A stretch of DNA of 14,714 nucleotides, taken from Chitinophaga pinensis. Lineage in GTDB: Bacteria > Bacteroidota > Bacteroidia > UKL13-3. A model generated the notes under the pieces. It was not told the origin of the DNA and made no database searches. It saw nothing but the letters and a program-made list of their open reading frames with translations. The position numbers and the translations under genes are program-made. This document shows positions 13,234 through 14,714 of this stretch, one piece after another; within the stretch, counting starts at the first letter, position 1, and the number at the start of each line of letters is the position of its first letter. The stretch covers positions 1 to 14,714 of the forward strand of contig CAMCQX010000007.1 in NCBI GenBank assembly GCA_945876985.1, given 5' to 3'.

Positions 13234-14714
13234 ATGAAAAAACTGATATACACTTTTACTATGCTTGCCTTTGGATTGCACGGTATTGCTCAACAAAAAA
13301 GCACTCTTTGTGGAACAGATGAACACAATAAATTTCTTCAATCAACAAATCCACAGTTGAAAATAGAAGAGGAAAATTTCAATAAAAACTGGAAAAGTTA
13401 TTTAAAAACTGTCAATTTAAATGACTTAAAAAACACTAAAAAATTAGGTAAAGCAAGTGCCCCAAAATATATAATTCCGGTGGTAGTACATGTTATTCAT
13501 TCAGGAACATCAAGTTCAACAAATATTTCTGATGCTCAAATTATTAGTGAAATTGATTTTTTAAACAAAAGTTTTAGAAACTTAAATTCAGATTCTGTTA
13601 ACAGAAGAGAAATTTTTAAAGACATAGCAGCAGATTGTGAAATAGAATTTAGATTAGCTAAAAAAGATCCACAAGGAAATTGTACAAAAGGAATTGTTAG
13701 GGTATATTCTCCAAATACAAACTTAGGCGATGACATTTTGAAAAAAATAAGTGTTTGGGATTCTAGAAGTTATTTAAACATTTGGATAGTTGAAAGAATT
13801 TTAAAAGAAATTTCAAATGGAGTTGTTGCTGGCTATGCACAATTTCCTTTTGCTACATCATCTGCTTCTACTGATGGATTGATGGTAGATTATAAATATT
13901 TTGGTCAGTTATCACCTTCACAAAATGTGTTTAATACTGTTACCACCCATGAAGCTGGACATTGGTTAGGTTTGTTTCATCCTTTTGAAGGAGATAGCTG
14001 TAACAATACTGATAATGATGGTTTATATGATACTCCTCCTACTTACAATCCTGATGGTGCAAGAAGTGGTCCTTTCAGTGCAACATTAAATACTTGTGGA
14101 ACTGATAATCCAGATTTAGTAGACCAGCAAGAAAATTATATGGATTATTTTAATTGCAAAGAAAGATGTTCAAATATGTATACTTATCAGCAAAAAGCAA
14201 GAATGCATTATTGTATAGAAAATTATAGAAGAGAAATATTCAGCGCTGAAAATTTAGTTAAAACTGGAGTTAATAATGTAACAACAACTTGTAATGCCAT
14301 TCCTTCATTTTATTCAAACAATAAAAATATTTGTGCTGGAGGTTCAGTAACATTTAATCAAAATATTTATAACGGAACAGCTACAGCTTATAACTGGACA
14401 TTTGATGGAGGTACTCCAGGCTCATCTACTTTAGCTACGCCAGGAAACATTGTTTATAATACTCCTGGGATTCACGATGTAAAACTTTCAATCACAACAA
14501 ACGGAACCACAGTTGATTCAGTATATAAAAATTATGTGACAGTTATTGACAATAAAAATGTTACTCAAGCAAATTTAAATTATGCTGATTGGCAATACGC
14601 AAACGATTGGTTCGAAAAAGGTTGGAGATTTGAATCGGAAAATGGTAGAGCTAAATGGACAAGAACAGTTGGAGTTTCATTTAATGGAATAGCAAGTATG
14701 AAATTAGAAGATGA
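13234..14714 (+). CDS. Secreted M43 (pappalysin/cytophagalysin-like) metalloprotease with PKD domain, 3'-truncated by window edge
   Basis: The frame is open from ATG 13234 to the window end (493 complete codons, no stop). Residues 1-19 are a signal peptide with a hydrophobic core and likely cleavage after HGIA. A propeptide-like region runs to about 75, followed by the catalytic domain from IIPVVVHVIHSG (80-91). The zinc site is HEAGHWLGLFH (239-249, HExxHxxGxxH) and the Met-turn is NYMDY (301-305). Several cysteines (such as 256, 288, 308 and 312) suit disulphides in an exported enzyme. Residues 366-438 form a PKD domain (YNWTFDGGTPGSST, then NTPGIHDVKLSI). From about 449 an aromatic-rich segment (ADWQYANDWFEKGW) begins a probable beta-sandwich domain. 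Relatives usually end in a type IX secretion sorting domain; that part lies beyond the window. Probable role: extracellular protein degradation. The start is clear from the signal peptide. Confidence 0.92.
   Translation, partial: MKKLIYTFTMLAFGLHGIAQQKSTLCGTDEHNKFLQSTNPQLKIEEENFNKNWKSYLKTVNLNDLKNTKKLGKASAPKYIIPVVVHVIHSGTSSSTNISDAQIISEIDFLNKSFRNLNSDSVNRREIFKDIAADCEIEFRLAKKDPQGNCTKGIVRVYSPNTNLGDDILKKISVWDSRSYLNIWIVERILKEISNGVVAGYAQFPFATSSASTDGLMVDYKYFGQLSPSQNVFNTVTTHEAGHWLGLFHPFEGDSCNNTDNDGLYDTPPTYNPDGARSGPFSATLNTCGTDNPDLVDQQENYMDYFNCKERCSNMYTYQQKARMHYCIENYRREIFSAENLVKTGVNNVTTTCNAIPSFYSNNKNICAGGSVTFNQNIYNGTATAYNWTFDGGTPGSSTLATPGNIVYNTPGIHDVKLSITTNGTTVDSVYKNYVTVIDNKNVTQANLNYADWQYANDWFEKGWRFESENGRAKWTRTVGVSFNGIASMKLED

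Noticed and set aside
13536..13736. Minus-strand 66-codon frame
   Set aside because: It lies wholly inside the M43 protease propeptide/catalytic coding region and has no motifs.
1..14714. A new defence, secretion or mobile system
   Set aside because: Nearly all coding sequence is assigned to known housekeeping or exported-enzyme families. No integrase, transposase, toxin-antitoxin pair or unexplained gene cluster is present.

Overview
The window looks like ordinary chromosome from a low-GC member of the Bacteroidota. The lineage call is inference from several signs. There is a long AsmA/TamB-like protein, a 43-residue THX ribosomal protein, a Pmp3/YqaE protein behind a signal peptide, and an M43 metalloprotease with a PKD domain of the kind usually exported by the type IX system. 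Shine-Dalgarno sequences are nearly absent, and some upstream regions match the Bacteroidota promoter (TTTG near -33, TAnnTTTG near -7). I cannot name the genus.

Layout. 1-3824 (+): the C-terminal part of tamB, cut by the left edge. 3893-5092 (-): an M20D amidohydrolase, convergent with tamB. 5184-5508 (-): a compact unit with promoter, THX gene, tRNA-Leu(GAG) and terminator. 5738-7732 (+): a LacX-type aldose-1-epimerase coupled to dprA. 7737-7912: two adjoining tandem-repeat arrays. 7921-9237 (+): folC. 9308-9718 (+): a signal peptide/Pmp3 membrane protein whose 3' end overlaps a minus-strand class IV aminotransferase (9700-10428). 10452-10538: a palindromic element and a small hairpin. 10537-12477 (-): an M20 dipeptidase behind dcd. 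12653-13150 (+): a metallophosphoesterase with a TTG start and an unusually good ribosome binding site. 13234-14714 (+): an M43/PKD metalloprotease that runs off the right edge.

The genes do not form one pathway. They cover envelope biogenesis (tamB, Pmp3), peptide and amide hydrolysis (two M20 enzymes, M43 protease), DNA uptake (dprA), folate (folC), pyrimidine nucleotides (dcd) and translation (THX, tRNA-Leu). Likely transcription units are epimerase-dprA (3-nt gap), dcd-dipeptidase (21-nt gap, possibly continuing into the aminotransferase) and THX-tRNA-Leu (6-nt gap). I found no phage, transposon, CRISPR array or defence system. The unexplained material is intergenic: an 8-bp tandem repeat family directly behind two different genes, a 16-bp array carrying promoter-like boxes in front of folC, and a 26-nt-arm palindrome. 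Two genes are easily missed: the 43-codon THX gene and the M43 protease, which has no stop codon in the window.
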